DNA from: CAZLPY01 sp964561525
GTDB lineage: Bacteria; Patescibacteriota; UBA1384; CAJBMM01
Direction: 5' to 3'
Assembly: GCA_964561525.1 (NCBI GenBank)
Contig: CAZLPY010000013.1
Span: 1 to 17,302 of the forward strand
Length of the DNA: 17,302 nt
The position numbers and the translations under genes were made by a program. Shown here piece by piece: positions 1 to 6,213 of this stretch. The first letter of the stretch is position 1; each line of letters starts with the position of its first letter. The notes below the pieces were generated by a model, which was not told the origin of the DNA, made no database searches, and worked only from the letters and a program-made list of their open reading frames with translations.

Positions 1-150
1 CTCATCCGGCACTGGCTCTATGCCGGTGTTCGGTTCTATTGTACAAAACGGATAGTTCTCCGCCGCCGCAGCGTTGGTTTTGGTCAATGCATTAAACAGC
101 GTCGACTTTCCAACGTTAGGTAATCCAACAATCCCTATTTTGAGTGACAT
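1..150 (-). CDS. ychF: Ribosome-binding ATPase YchF, N-terminal part (partial)
   Basis: The gene starts at 150 and runs off the left edge, so only the first 50 codons are present. They begin [17 protein letters not shown], the G1/P-loop of the YchF/OLA1 branch of Obg-type P-loop NTPases, followed by the typical FNALTK and [10 protein letters not shown] segment. YchF proteins are cytosolic, bind ribosomes and prefer ATP to GTP (family knowledge). An AGGAG about ten bases upstream is a plausible ribosome-binding site, and the start matches the usual family N-terminus. The next genes upstream are a broken second copy of this same N-terminus and a TrmB-like regulator. The P-loop and switch-region spelling make this assignment very likely. 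Nothing can be said about the C-terminal TGS domain. Confidence 0.93.
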   Translation of the reverse strand, partial: MSLKIGIVGLPNVGKSTLFNALTKTNAAAAENYPFCTIEPNTGIEPVPDE

Positions 151-152
151 TT

Positions 153-311
153 CTAGATCGCTCCTGATATTAGTATTGAGATAAATGAAGTGCAGTCCCT
201 CGTAGCTCTTCGAGTCTGAGCGGCGAGGCCGCTCAAGGCCTCAGAGTCGATGACCTTGCGCGAAGTGGGACCAACGTTCGGTAACCCTACAATTCCTATT
301 TTCAAGCTCAA
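153..311 (-). pseudogene. ychF-like N-terminal remnant, broken inside the P-loop
   Basis: Read from a TTG at 311, this 52-codon frame begins [14 protein letters not shown], the same residues as the YchF N-terminus at 150. After the final G the similarity stops: the Lys-Ser-Thr of the P-loop is replaced by [10 protein letters not shown], and the rest is the translation of a palindromic element. Within the shared stretch, after the initiator codon, every nucleotide difference from the intact copy is synonymous, including TCA versus AGC for serine and CTC versus TTG for leucine. The copy therefore descends from a sequence that was once under protein-level selection, not from a recent tandem duplication or an assembly echo. 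The frame ends at a TAG two bases before the intact ychF start codon. It is almost certainly not a functional NTPase. Confidence 0.6.
195..271. repeat. Palindromic (REP-like) element at the ychF remnant junction
   Basis: The element is bounded by GTCCC (195-199) and its complement GGGAC (267-271). Inside are a perfect 7-bp hairpin GAGCGGC-GAG-GCCGCTC (218-234) and an alternative longer pairing of CGAGTCTGAG (211-220) with CTCAGAGTCG (240-249) with one mismatch. CACTTC, read on the minus strand, occurs close to both ends and could be a short target duplication. It looks like a small dispersed palindromic unit, but only one copy is seen in this window, so its mobility is an inference. Confidence 0.45.
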
Positions 312-349
312 TTAAGCTCCTTGTGAGCTTTATTATAGCATTATTAAGC

Positions 350-1117
350 TCAATCGTCGATTAGGTCTACATCCTTTTGTAGTTTGGCGATAGACCACAG
401 CAGCTCAAACATTTGGCGGTGCCCGGCCGAAAAAACCTTGCTTTCGATAATTACCCCGACAAATTCATCATCAACAAACGATACCATGGATACCTTATTG
501 CCATAGATATTGATCTCAACATCTTGGGTGAACAGCTCTTTTTCCACATATCGCAGGTCGCGCAATTCAGCCTTGTTACGCTTTGCGAATGCCAAATTAT
601 ACGGATTAATAGTAATAACTGCTCGAAAACGAATGCGAGCCTCAACGCGGCGCCTAATATACCATTCGTCAAAACCAGGCTGATTCTCGAACACGGCTTG
701 GGCGTTACCAAGTGATAAAATCTCTGACCCAGGTGCTTGAAGCAAAGATTCTTCGTATACTCTGCGCACACCCTCAAGACCACTAAAGAATCGCACCGAA
801 GGCTTATAGCGGCTTCGACTGGCAAGGCCGGTTAAGCCGGGAAGCGCCTTTTCTAATGAAGAAAGCTTCGATTTCTCCAATGCCACAATTTTTTGTGGTT
901 TCTCGGCGATAAATTGCTTGATCTTGCCACCAGCTTGAGAGACAAAGCCTTTCTTGATCAAATCGTCCAGCACGAAATAGGCGGTTGGTCTCTTGATACC
1001 TGCTTTTTTGGCAATGGTCGATACATCTGCTGTCCCTAATTCTAAAGTAGCCAAATAGAGAGCACTTTCCTTTTCATTCAGTCCATATTGTTGTAGCAAA
1101 TCAACGAATTCTTCCAT
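350..1117 (-). CDS. TrmB-family transcriptional regulator
   Basis: The 255-residue protein opens with a winged-helix domain of the TrmB type (about residues 5-75: LLQQYGLNEKESALYLATLE, then the recognition region KAGIKRPTAYFVLDDLIKKG). A lysine-rich linker or short coiled coil (75-95) follows, and then a C-terminal effector domain with RFFSGLEGVRRVYEE (about 108-122) and the IRFRAVITINPYN segment seen in phospholipase-D-like TrmB sensor domains. Family members are cytosolic DNA-binding regulators, often responding to sugars or metabolites; the ligand here is unknown. The gene stands alone between the ychF region and a divergently transcribed UbiA-like gene, with a 198-bp shared upstream region, so it may control that neighbour or itself. 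It stops with TGA. Its promoter places transcription start almost at the ATG. Confidence 0.85.
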   Translation of the reverse strand: MEEFVDLLQQYGLNEKESALYLATLELGTADVSTIAKKAGIKRPTAYFVLDDLIKKGFVSQAGGKIKQFIAEKPQKIVALEKSKLSSLEKALPGLTGLASRSRYKPSVRFFSGLEGVRRVYEESLLQAPGSEILSLGNAQAVFENQPGFDEWYIRRRVEARIRFRAVITINPYNLAFAKRNKAELRDLRYVEKELFTQDVEINIYGNKVSMVSFVDDEFVGVIIESKVFSAGHRQMFELLWSIAKLQKDVDLIDD

Positions 1118-1126
1118 GTTGTCAAA

Positions 1127-1155
1127 AGTATAAACAAATTACGAAAAAATGTCAA
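1127..1155 (-). promoter_or_regulatory. Sigma-70 promoter of the TrmB-like gene, leaderless
   Basis: On the minus strand a perfect TTGACA (1150-1155) is followed by a 17-base spacer and TATACT (1127-1132). Only 9 bases separate the -10 box from the ATG at 1117, which leaves no room for a Shine-Dalgarno. The transcript is therefore expected to begin within a few bases of the start codon. Confidence 0.75.
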
Positions 1156-1227
1156 TGACTTATTATCATAATGCATAGATATGATATCAAATCTATTAAA
1201 TATTATAAAAAATAAAAGACAATTTTA

Positions 1228-1255
1228 TTGACAATATTACGATAACTATTACAAT
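1228..1255 (+). promoter_or_regulatory. Promoter of the UbiA-like gene
   Basis: TTGACA (1228-1233), a 16-base spacer and TACAAT (1250-1255) in a very AT-rich stretch. The expected start of transcription is near 1262, giving a leader of about 55 bases that contains two inverted repeats. Confidence 0.65.
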
Positions 1256-1260
1256 CGTGC

Positions 1261-1314
1261 GTTACACTGCGGGCGTGTAACATGTGGTTCTTTGCCCGGA
1301 TGAAGGTACCTTCA
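1261..1314 (+). promoter_or_regulatory. Two palindromes in the UbiA-like leader (candidate operators)
   Basis: GTTACAC (1261-1267) and GTGTAAC (1275-1281) form a perfect 7-bp inverted repeat directly at the expected transcription start. A second perfect palindrome, TGAAGGTACCTTCA (1301-1314), ends one base before the ATG at 1316 and contains the only AAGG that could act as a ribosome-binding site. Either could be a regulator site, for instance for the divergently encoded TrmB protein, or an mRNA hairpin that hides the start. The function is inferred; the symmetry is directly visible. Confidence 0.5.
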
Positions 1315-1315
1315 C

Positions 1316-1951
1316 ATGAACCTTATCGGCCAACTCCGCCTCTATTCGGCAGTAGATCTCGCATTATTGCTTTTGGCGGCCAAAGCTAATCCTGTTCAGG
1401 TCTTTGGCAGTTTTTGCTTGTGGTTCGGGTTTCTGTTGTATTTGGAATCCTGCCACAGGCATGTTTACCGCCGGGATTTTCCAAAAATTCTCTGGCCAAC
1501 ACTGATAACATTGGCGGTCGTGGCATTCCACCGCCCCGAAAGCTTGGGATTCATAGCCTACTTCATTCTTTGTTCCTGGCTTTATGCCAAAAAGAATGAA
1601 CCTCAGTTTGGCTTGGGCGCGCCATTATTTCGAGGATTGCAAAGCCTCGCTCTTGTAGGGGGAATTCAAGGGTACACCGGAGCATTTGCTTGGCTCGCCT
1701 TAACACTGACCGTAATTCGCAATACATTGGGTGATGTTCGGGATACGGATAAGGATAGAGAACAGGGAATGCTGACGATCCCGATTATCCTCGGATGGAG
1801 AAGCATATCATACATCCATATGATTGGTGTGTTCGCGACGAGCGTTGTTTGGCTATCGTTCACCCGGCTTTCCTGGGCTTGGTTGCCTGTTGTGTGGCTA
1901 GTCGAGATTGTTACCTACAACTGGACACCGAGAAACGTACACTACCAGTAA
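1316..1951 (+). CDS. UbiA-family prenyltransferase, short, first Asp motif absent
   Basis: This 211-residue polytopic membrane protein has the second aspartate-rich motif of the UbiA superfamily, NTLGDVRDTDKDREQG, with D140, D143, D145 and D147, followed by the usual LTIPIILG. UbiA enzymes transfer a prenyl chain from a prenyl diphosphate to an aromatic or other acceptor within the membrane. They normally carry two Mg-binding Asp motifs, about 280-300 residues and nine helices. Here the place of the first NDxxDxxxD motif (about residues 44-57) reads ESCHRHVYRRDFPK, and the C-terminus ends early, leaving about six or seven helices. It could be a divergent enzyme, an inactive relative or a decaying gene. 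There is no partner gene for quinone or cell-wall lipid synthesis nearby. A terminator follows 22 bases after the stop. Confidence 0.7.
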   Translation: MNLIGQLRLYSAVDLALLLLAAKANPVQVFGSFCLWFGFLLYLESCHRHVYRRDFPKILWPTLITLAVVAFHRPESLGFIAYFILCSWLYAKKNEPQFGLGAPLFRGLQSLALVGGIQGYTGAFAWLALTLTVIRNTLGDVRDTDKDREQGMLTIPIILGWRSISYIHMIGVFATSVVWLSFTRLSWAWLPVVWLVEIVTYNWTPRNVHYQ

Positions 1952-1972
1952 GTCCATTATAAGTGGCTCGCT

Positions 1973-1996
1973 GACCGAGAACGGTCCTTTTTCTTT
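1973..1996 (+). terminator. Rho-independent terminator after the UbiA-like gene
   Basis: A 5-bp GC stem GACCG-AGAA-CGGTC (1973-1986) is followed by CTTTTTCTTT. The stem is short, but position and T-tract fit. Confidence 0.6.
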
Positions 1997-2034
1997 GCCA
2001 AATTCTAAACCTGGTGCCTGATGCCATATTCTGT

Positions 2035-2463
2035 TTACTCCAGTGTAAACATCGGAATCTTATTTTGGCGGTAGACGTGATCGAAGCTCAAAATTGCTTC
2101 GCAGTGCAGCATTGTAACAAGGGCCATGTTGGTACAATCCACAAAACTGACATTTTTTGATTTCTGTTTTTTGAACAAGGTCGTTGCTAAATTGTGCACA
2201 TCTTGACTGATAAATAGCATAAGCAAATCGCTATCTTTTGCACGGACTATATCGATAAACGCCAAGGCTGCTTGTCGACTGACACGCTGGCTCAATATTG
2301 TTACTACCTCCGCAAATACCACGTTAGAAATTACGGTTTGGCGACCATTCTTGCGAATTAGGGCAAATAGCTGAGAGGCCAGCTCATGATTTGAGTCATC
2401 TATCTTTAAGAGAGCAATCAGTGCATCTGAATCAACAAAAATTGGTGCCGATTTAACACCCAT
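2035..2463 (-). CDS. PIN-domain toxin, VapC-like ribonuclease
   Basis: This 142-residue single PIN domain has the four acidic residues of the family: D11 in IFVDSDALIAL, E52 in VVFAEVVTIL, D109 in SFVDCTNMAL and D128 in ILSFDHVYR. VapC-type PIN proteins are Mg-dependent RNases, frequently cleaving tRNA or rRNA, held inactive by a cognate antitoxin (family knowledge). Its start lies 3 bases after the stop of the AbrB-like gene, the standard antitoxin-first arrangement, so both are probably translated from one transcript. The length is normal and the active site complete, so the toxin appears intact. The RNA target cannot be read from the sequence. Confidence 0.85.
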   Translation of the reverse strand: MGVKSAPIFVDSDALIALLKIDDSNHELASQLFALIRKNGRQTVISNVVFAEVVTILSQRVSRQAALAFIDIVRAKDSDLLMLFISQDVHNLATTLFKKQKSKNVSFVDCTNMALVTMLHCEAILSFDHVYRQNKIPMFTLE

Positions 2464-2466
2464 TGC

Positions 2467-2823
2467 TTATATGTCGTAGAGATAGTGATCGACGTTAGAA
2501 GATAAATCTTTTGGTCCACCACTAACCCGGAGCTTTTCGAGGCGAGAAAGGGTAACATTACGTATCGGTTTTTGAGCAGTATTCAATGTTGCCCATGTCC
2601 GATCCTCTCCCGGGCGATTCCAATCTTTGGCCAGTGCGCTCTCATTGAGCAGTTCATTCTCGCCGTACATGTCTGTCTTCAGTTTTTGGATAGGATATAG
2701 AATAAAACCGCCGCCTCTTTTTACCTTTAAATCTGCTTCATGCTCCACACCGCTTTCTTGTAGCAACGGCTTTGGTATTCGAAACCCATGAGAATTACCG
2801 ATTTTAATAATTTTGACGCGCAT
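2467..2823 (-). CDS. AbrB/MazE-type antitoxin partner of the PIN toxin
   Basis: The 118-residue protein has an N-terminal SpoVT/AbrB swapped-hairpin domain (MRVKIIKIGNSHGFRIPKPLLQESG, then a basic LKVKRGGGFILYPI strand region, residues 1-50). Its C-terminal half is polar and probably disordered, as expected for the segment that wraps the toxin. It would bind DNA and repress its own operon while neutralising the toxin. A good ribosome-binding site (AGGAG, about 7 bases before ATG) and a consensus promoter precede it, with a palindrome over the -10 box. The antitoxin role rests on domain type and on its position 3 bases before the toxin gene. The C-terminal part (about residues 50-118) is longer than in minimal MazE/VapB proteins. 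Confidence 0.82.
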   Translation of the reverse strand: MRVKIIKIGNSHGFRIPKPLLQESGVEHEADLKVKRGGGFILYPIQKLKTDMYGENELLNESALAKDWNRPGEDRTWATLNTAQKPIRNVTLSRLEKLRVSGGPKDLSSNVDHYLYDI

Positions 2824-2833
2824 TTGTTTCTCC

Positions 2834-2871
2834 TGTAATTACATTGTAATCACAGTGTTATGTCATGTCAA
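2834..2871 (-). promoter_or_regulatory. Toxin-antitoxin promoter with overlapping operator
   Basis: Read on the minus strand: TTGACA (2866-2871), a 17-base spacer, TACAAT (2843-2848). Centred on 2844 is a 21-base palindrome, TGTaATTACA-T-TGTAATcACA (2834-2854), with one mismatched pair, covering the whole -10 box. This is where an AbrB-type autorepressor would be expected to bind. Confidence 0.7.
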
Positions 2872-2970
2872 GTGAATAAATATGTTCAGTACAAGTGCGA
2901 ATCTAAATTGTAAATGTGGCTTTTGGTGCTATACGTCTCGATCTTTGAGCCCAATCGTCAAGAAACACGC

Positions 2971-3018
2971 TTACCGCAACATTCGGTAATTGCTTTACTG
3001 CATTAAGTGTGATATAAA
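2971..3018 (+). promoter_or_regulatory. Promoter of the 3055 gene with upstream inverted repeat
   Basis: TTGCTT (2990-2995), a 17-base spacer and TATAAA (3013-3018). Immediately upstream, TTACCG (2971-2976) and CGGTAA (2984-2989) form a perfect 6-bp inverted repeat with a 7-base spacer, which could be an operator. Confidence 0.5.
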
Positions 3019-3054
3019 ATGTAAGATCTTTACTTTGACAAAAGAGGGAAGCGA

Positions 3055-3507
3055 ATGGCCTTTACCAAACAGTTTTATGCGAACCAGGCTGTTCGCATAG
3101 CTCCTGAACATCCAACACTTGGCGGTCGAGCCGCTACGGTGCTAGCAATTGTATATCATATGGATTCCTCGCAGCTGTGGGTAAGGCCCAAAGGGCTTAG
3201 TCCCGCCTTAGTTGAGGAGCCAATGCTCAAGCCAATCAAGAAAAGGCGCTGTGCGCCTGAAAGAGGGGAGGTGATCGAGCTGTCCGATCATGATAAAGCT
3301 CTCTCAGAGCTTGCTCATGCACTCTGCAAGTATGCCAACGACAACCCTGGCGAGGAGGTAACAGTGTTGGTGCGGCAAGGTGATCGCTACTCTCTGGTTA
3401 GACCAGACTGGGTGGGAACTGGTTTTCGTCGACGCATTGAGACGGTAACGCCCACGGCGGTTTACCAGGAGATGCTCATTCTGGCGCAGCGCTTGCTTGC
3501 GGCGTGA
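3055..3507 (+). CDS. Unknown 150-residue protein, possible KOW/SH3-like N-terminus
   Basis: I do not recognise this protein. Residues 5-60 (YANQAVRIAPEHPTLGG, then ATVLAIVYHM and QLWVRPKG) have the rhythm of a small SH3-like or KOW-type beta barrel. A central helix (about 78-95) and a basic strand-helix C-terminus follow. There is no signal peptide or membrane segment, so it is probably cytosolic. The ATG follows an AGAGGG ribosome-binding site and its own promoter, and the gene ends with TGA just before a strong terminator. It is thus a stand-alone cassette between the toxin-antitoxin pair and the LUD gene. The codons look GC-richer than in the AT-rich neighbours, by eye only. It may be lineage-specific. 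Confidence 0.75.
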   Translation: MAFTKQFYANQAVRIAPEHPTLGGRAATVLAIVYHMDSSQLWVRPKGLSPALVEEPMLKPIKKRRCAPERGEVIELSDHDKALSELAHALCKYANDNPGEEVTVLVRQGDRYSLVRPDWVGTGFRRRIETVTPTAVYQEMLILAQRLLAA

Positions 3508-3517
3508 ACACACGCAT

Positions 3518-3556
3518 GGCGCCTTGCTCTTTAAGACCAAGGCGCCTATTTTATTT
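3518..3556 (+). terminator. Strong terminator after the 3055 gene
   Basis: A perfect 9-bp stem GGCGCCTTG (3518-3526) / CAAGGCGCC (3538-3546) with an 11-base loop, then TATTTTATTT. The T-tract touches the stop codon of the converging LUD gene. Confidence 0.88.
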
Positions 3557-4163
3557 AAAATCCCAACGCTTCTTTAACGATAATGATTGTAATCCGGCCG
3601 GGTTTTACTTCTTTATTAATAATTAATAGCTTGCTGACGTAACTCCCTACCCCGCGGGCTTTTTGCATTCGCGCCTCTTCGAGCGGTAGCACGTATTCGT
3701 TGATGCGCCTGATGCCGGCTTCCACATCTTTCACGATTTTTTGTGCACCGACTACCCAAATAATGCGCGGTGAAGCATAGGCATAAGCCCCTAACTGACT
3801 ACCGGTGTTGGAGGCCATCACTACTTTCCCATCCTCGGTTACCGCATTGACGCTCCCAAGGGTCCACTCGGGTGCCGCTCCGAGCTTTTGTATCTCTAAG
3901 CTCTGCGTAGCCCGATCCATCCGGTTTAACTTATTGCGGACGGAGTTATAATTACCAGATTCATTGATAACCTGGGGGATGCCGAGCGCCTCAAGCGTCA
4001 TTGATGTCATGTTCATTACTTCAGCGCCGTGTGGGACAAGCTCCAAGAGTTTTGCCTTGGCTTGTTCACCAGAATCAACTACCGATGCTTCAATGCCATT
4101 TTGCATCAGTGCCGCGGCGGTTTTTGTGATTGCCGCATCAGTGGCGACTTCGTTCCATTTCAT
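3555..4163 (-). CDS. LUD-domain (LutC/YkgG-like, DUF162) protein
   Basis: The 202-residue protein has the LUD signature: GAEVMNMTSMTLEALG (46-61), GSVNAVTEDGKVVMASNTGS (103-122), IIWVVGAQKIVKDVEAGIRR (134-153) and EYVLPLEEARM (156-166). Related domains occur in the LutB/LutC lactate-utilisation proteins, but a stand-alone LUD protein without LutA or LutB partners, as here, has no firmly assigned reaction. There are no cysteine clusters, so it carries no Fe-S centre. A clear AAAGGA ribosome-binding site lies 6 bases before the start. It is the last gene of the minus-strand run reductase, ligase, peptidase, LUD. The family call is firm and the function is open. Confidence 0.85.
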   Translation of the reverse strand: MKWNEVATDAAITKTAAALMQNGIEASVVDSGEQAKAKLLELVPHGAEVMNMTSMTLEALGIPQVINESGNYNSVRNKLNRMDRATQSLEIQKLGAAPEWTLGSVNAVTEDGKVVMASNTGSQLGAYAYASPRIIWVVGAQKIVKDVEAGIRRINEYVLPLEEARMQKARGVGSYVSKLLIINKEVKPGRITIIIVKEALGF

Positions 4164-4206
4164 AGTATGTCCTTTTGTAAATACTTACGGATGATTGCAA
4201 TAGATG

Positions 4207-4632
4207 CTATCGCTCTTCTTTGCCGATCAGGCGCTGGTACGCTGCCTGTGATGCCATAACATAACGTCTGGCAAACTGATCTGCTTCAGCTTCTTGCTGA
4301 CCTATCTCATTTTTTGATTGGCGCACCCCAACTGAATTGCGGTGATTCAGCACCACGTGACCAACTTCGTGCAAAATAGTGTAGCGAATTTGCTCCTCTG
4401 ATTGCTCAAATAGGTCATCTGACAAAAAAATGATGTGGTCGCCTGCCAACTCACTCCCCTTCAATACAAAGGCCCAGGCATCGGGATCGGAGCTAAGAAA
4501 CCAGCAGTGACTAACAAGGTCTTTCAGGATTAAATCGGGTAGTAGCTGCAGTGCCCGAGCGATGCTTTTTTTGGCCTGCTTTGAACCGACAAGTCGTCCA
4601 CCGAGCGCATGAATGATGGTGCGTCCGTCCAT
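4207..4632 (-). CDS. Zinc metallopeptidase, ImmA/IrrE-like (HExxH)
   Basis: This 141-residue protein has an HEVGH zinc motif (H88, E89, H92) and a downstream EAEAD segment (114-118) that can supply the third ligand. This is the architecture of the ImmA/IrrE/DUF955 peptidases, which usually cut a regulatory protein. No membrane segment or secretion signal is seen, so it is probably cytosolic. It has no helix-turn-helix partner next door. Instead it sits 20 bases after a CofE-like ligase and 43 bases before the LUD gene, all on the same strand, so co-transcription is likely. Its substrate is unknown. The start was chosen because no other in-frame ATG precedes the conserved part; the ribosome-binding site is weak. 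Confidence 0.75.
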   Translation of the reverse strand: MDGRTIIHALGGRLVGSKQAKKSIARALQLLPDLILKDLVSHCWFLSSDPDAWAFVLKGSELAGDHIIFLSDDLFEQSEEQIRYTILHEVGHVVLNHRNSVGVRQSKNEIGQQEAEADQFARRYVMASQAAYQRLIGKEER

Positions 4633-4652
4633 GATACGTAATAGTCCCTAAG

Positions 4653-5384
4653 CTATTTCTGCCATTTGACTGATTGGAGCAGCGGAGCGTAGAGATCGTC
4701 TTTGATATCAATATGCAGGCCTCCCAGCTCTTTTGGGCTAGGATTACGGTCTTGGAACACTACATACGGAAGGTTGCTTAGCACCGCCAGCGGCTTTTGC
4801 TCATTACCTTCACCCATTTCTAGCACTGCTGCCGCAGCCAGAGCGTCTGCAACGTTGCTTTGCGTTACTTCGAGCTTGCGGCCGAAGACATCGGGCTGTC
4901 CCCGGTAGTCATGGAGGGCTGCAAATCCGGAGTGCGCGAGAGTTACACCAGTTACGCCCCAGCGCAAGGGGGTAGTTTTGCTATCGGTAATGATCACCCC
5001 GCACTTTGCCAGCGAAAAGCGTTTTTTTAAGTAGATTCGGAGGTCATTTGCGCTTTTCTGAGCATTTTTAGGCCACAGTATGAACGAGCCATTGCCGTTT
5101 GATTGATCGATGCCAGAGTTTGGAATCAATATATTATCCTTGATGGTCAGCTGAATATGATATTTTGGGTCAGCCGCGAGCCACCGATCGGCCTCTTTTT
5201 TGATCAAATCTGCTTCCTTGGCTTTGTCTACTGCGATCACTCGGCCCTCGGTCAAGCTGATAATTTTTGAGGTGATAGCTAAAATGGACCCTTCGGGAAA
5301 ACTGACCAAATACTCGTCCAAAATTTTGGTCAGGCTTTTATCCTGCGACGTAATAGTGCGGGTTGTGATAGGAGTGATAATCAT
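4653..5384 (-). CDS. CofE-like gamma-glutamyl ligase
   Basis: The 243-residue protein belongs to the F420-0:gamma-glutamyl ligase fold: ILAITSKIISLTEGRVI (34-50), NSGIDQSNGNGSFILWP (89-105), GVIITDSKTTPLRWGVTGV (129-147) with the metal and GTP region, then HSGF, DYRGQPDVFGR (159-169) and NVADALAAAA (177-186). CofE adds glutamate to F420 precursors using GTP. No other F420 gene is present. In Patescibacteria such proteins are usually annotated as putative folate-metabolism gamma-glutamate ligases, which would fit the RibD/DHFR-like reductase directly upstream. The preferred reading is glutamylation of a folate or flavin-like cofactor; the substrate is an inference. Length and motifs look complete. 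An AGGA lies about 10 bases before the ATG. Confidence 0.82.
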   Translation of the reverse strand: MIITPITTRTITSQDKSLTKILDEYLVSFPEGSILAITSKIISLTEGRVIAVDKAKEADLIKKEADRWLAADPKYHIQLTIKDNILIPNSGIDQSNGNGSFILWPKNAQKSANDLRIYLKKRFSLAKCGVIITDSKTTPLRWGVTGVTLAHSGFAALHDYRGQPDVFGRKLEVTQSNVADALAAAAVLEMGEGNEQKPLAVLSNLPYVVFQDRNPSPKELGGLHIDIKDDLYAPLLQSVKWQK

Positions 5385-5404
5385 ACTGATAAATCCTAAA
5401 TCTC

Positions 5405-5466
5405 AAATCCGAAATTCGAAACGATAACTAAATTCAAAATTCTCTATTCTTGAATTATTCGGATTT
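5405..5466. repeat. AT-rich inverted repeat between two operon genes
   Basis: A perfect 9-bp inverted repeat, AAATCCGAA (5405-5413) and TTCGGATTT (5458-5466), encloses AATTC-rich sequence. It fills most of the 80-bp gap between the reductase and the ligase genes and runs 2 bases into the reductase stop codon. It may attenuate transcription or stabilise mRNA ends. A compositionally similar repeat lies at 11870-11924. Confidence 0.5.
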
Positions 5467-6202
5467 AGTGCTTCGGATTTTTTATTTTGTATCTTAAATA
5501 TACTTCATCCTTGACTGGTTGAACAGAAACAAGTTGAAGGTGGGGGAACGCGTCTGGCGCAAATAGGTGACCTTCCACCATCGTAAGTGTCTCGCCAGAA
5601 GCATTGCCGAAGATTTTTGGCGCTAAAGTTAAAAAAATCTCATCAAGTAACCCTGTGCTTAAGAATTCTCCTATCAGCGTCGGCCCACCCTCAATTAAGG
5701 CCACTCGGTAGTCTTGCGTATACAGCCATGTCGAGAGTGTGCTTATATTGACGCGTTCATCATCGAAACGGATCACAGTACTGAGCCGTTCTACTTCAGA
5801 TGCTATGTTGCTTGACGAGGTAGTCACTATGATTGGTTTTAGGCCTGCATCGTTAGCCAAAAATGGGATAGTGTTGGCATCAAAATCATGTCCGACGATT
5901 ATATAGGGTAAAAGCTCTGGCTTACCGATATCTGCCCTTGCTTTGCGGAATTCTGGCTTAATTAGTGAGCGCACGGTATGAAAGTCTAGTGCGGTGCTTT
6001 TCCCATGGATTAAACTATCGGCATAGGTACGCAACATGATCAGCGTTTGGTAGTCGATTGAGGATCCGATTGGCCAATATGCCTTCCAGTCCTTTTTGCG
6101 AACTTGCACTTTACCATCAACGCTAGAGACAAAATTGGTATAAAAATACGGACGGTCGGGAAGAGTGGGGAAGGTAAGGGTGGGATAGGGCTCGGGAGAC
6201 AT
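5465..6202 (-). CDS. RibD C-terminal/dihydrofolate-reductase-like oxidoreductase
   Basis: The 245-residue protein matches the NADPH-dependent reductase domain of RibD: FVSSVDGKVQV (24-34) at the first strand, a mobile loop region, the nucleotide-binding region around SLIHGKSTALDFHTV (63-77), and the C-terminal YRVALIEGGPTLIGEFLSTGLLDEIFLTLAPKIFG (165-199), the last being highly diagnostic. There is no deaminase domain, so on its own it would not complete riboflavin synthesis. Stand-alone members are often annotated as dihydrofolate reductases. It is the first gene of the minus-strand run and is followed by the CofE-like ligase, which suggests a shared folate or flavin-type substrate. A GAGG ribosome-binding site lies directly against the dispersed repeat at 6214-6294. 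Confidence 0.8.
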   Translation of the reverse strand: MSPEPYPTLTFPTLPDRPYFYTNFVSSVDGKVQVRKKDWKAYWPIGSSIDYQTLIMLRTYADSLIHGKSTALDFHTVRSLIKPEFRKARADIGKPELLPYIIVGHDFDANTIPFLANDAGLKPIIVTTSSSNIASEVERLSTVIRFDDERVNISTLSTWLYTQDYRVALIEGGPTLIGEFLSTGLLDEIFLTLAPKIFGNASGETLTMVEGHLFAPDAFPHLQLVSVQPVKDEVYLRYKIKNPKH

Positions 6203-6213
6203 TATTTATCCTC

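Noticed and set aside
195..275. T-box-like or tRNA-like element (GAAGTGGGACC and CTCTTCGAGTC on the plus strand)
   Set aside because: No tRNA cloverleaf can be drawn, the T-box core is not matched, and no plus-strand gene follows for about 1 kb. The palindromic-element reading explains the pairing better.
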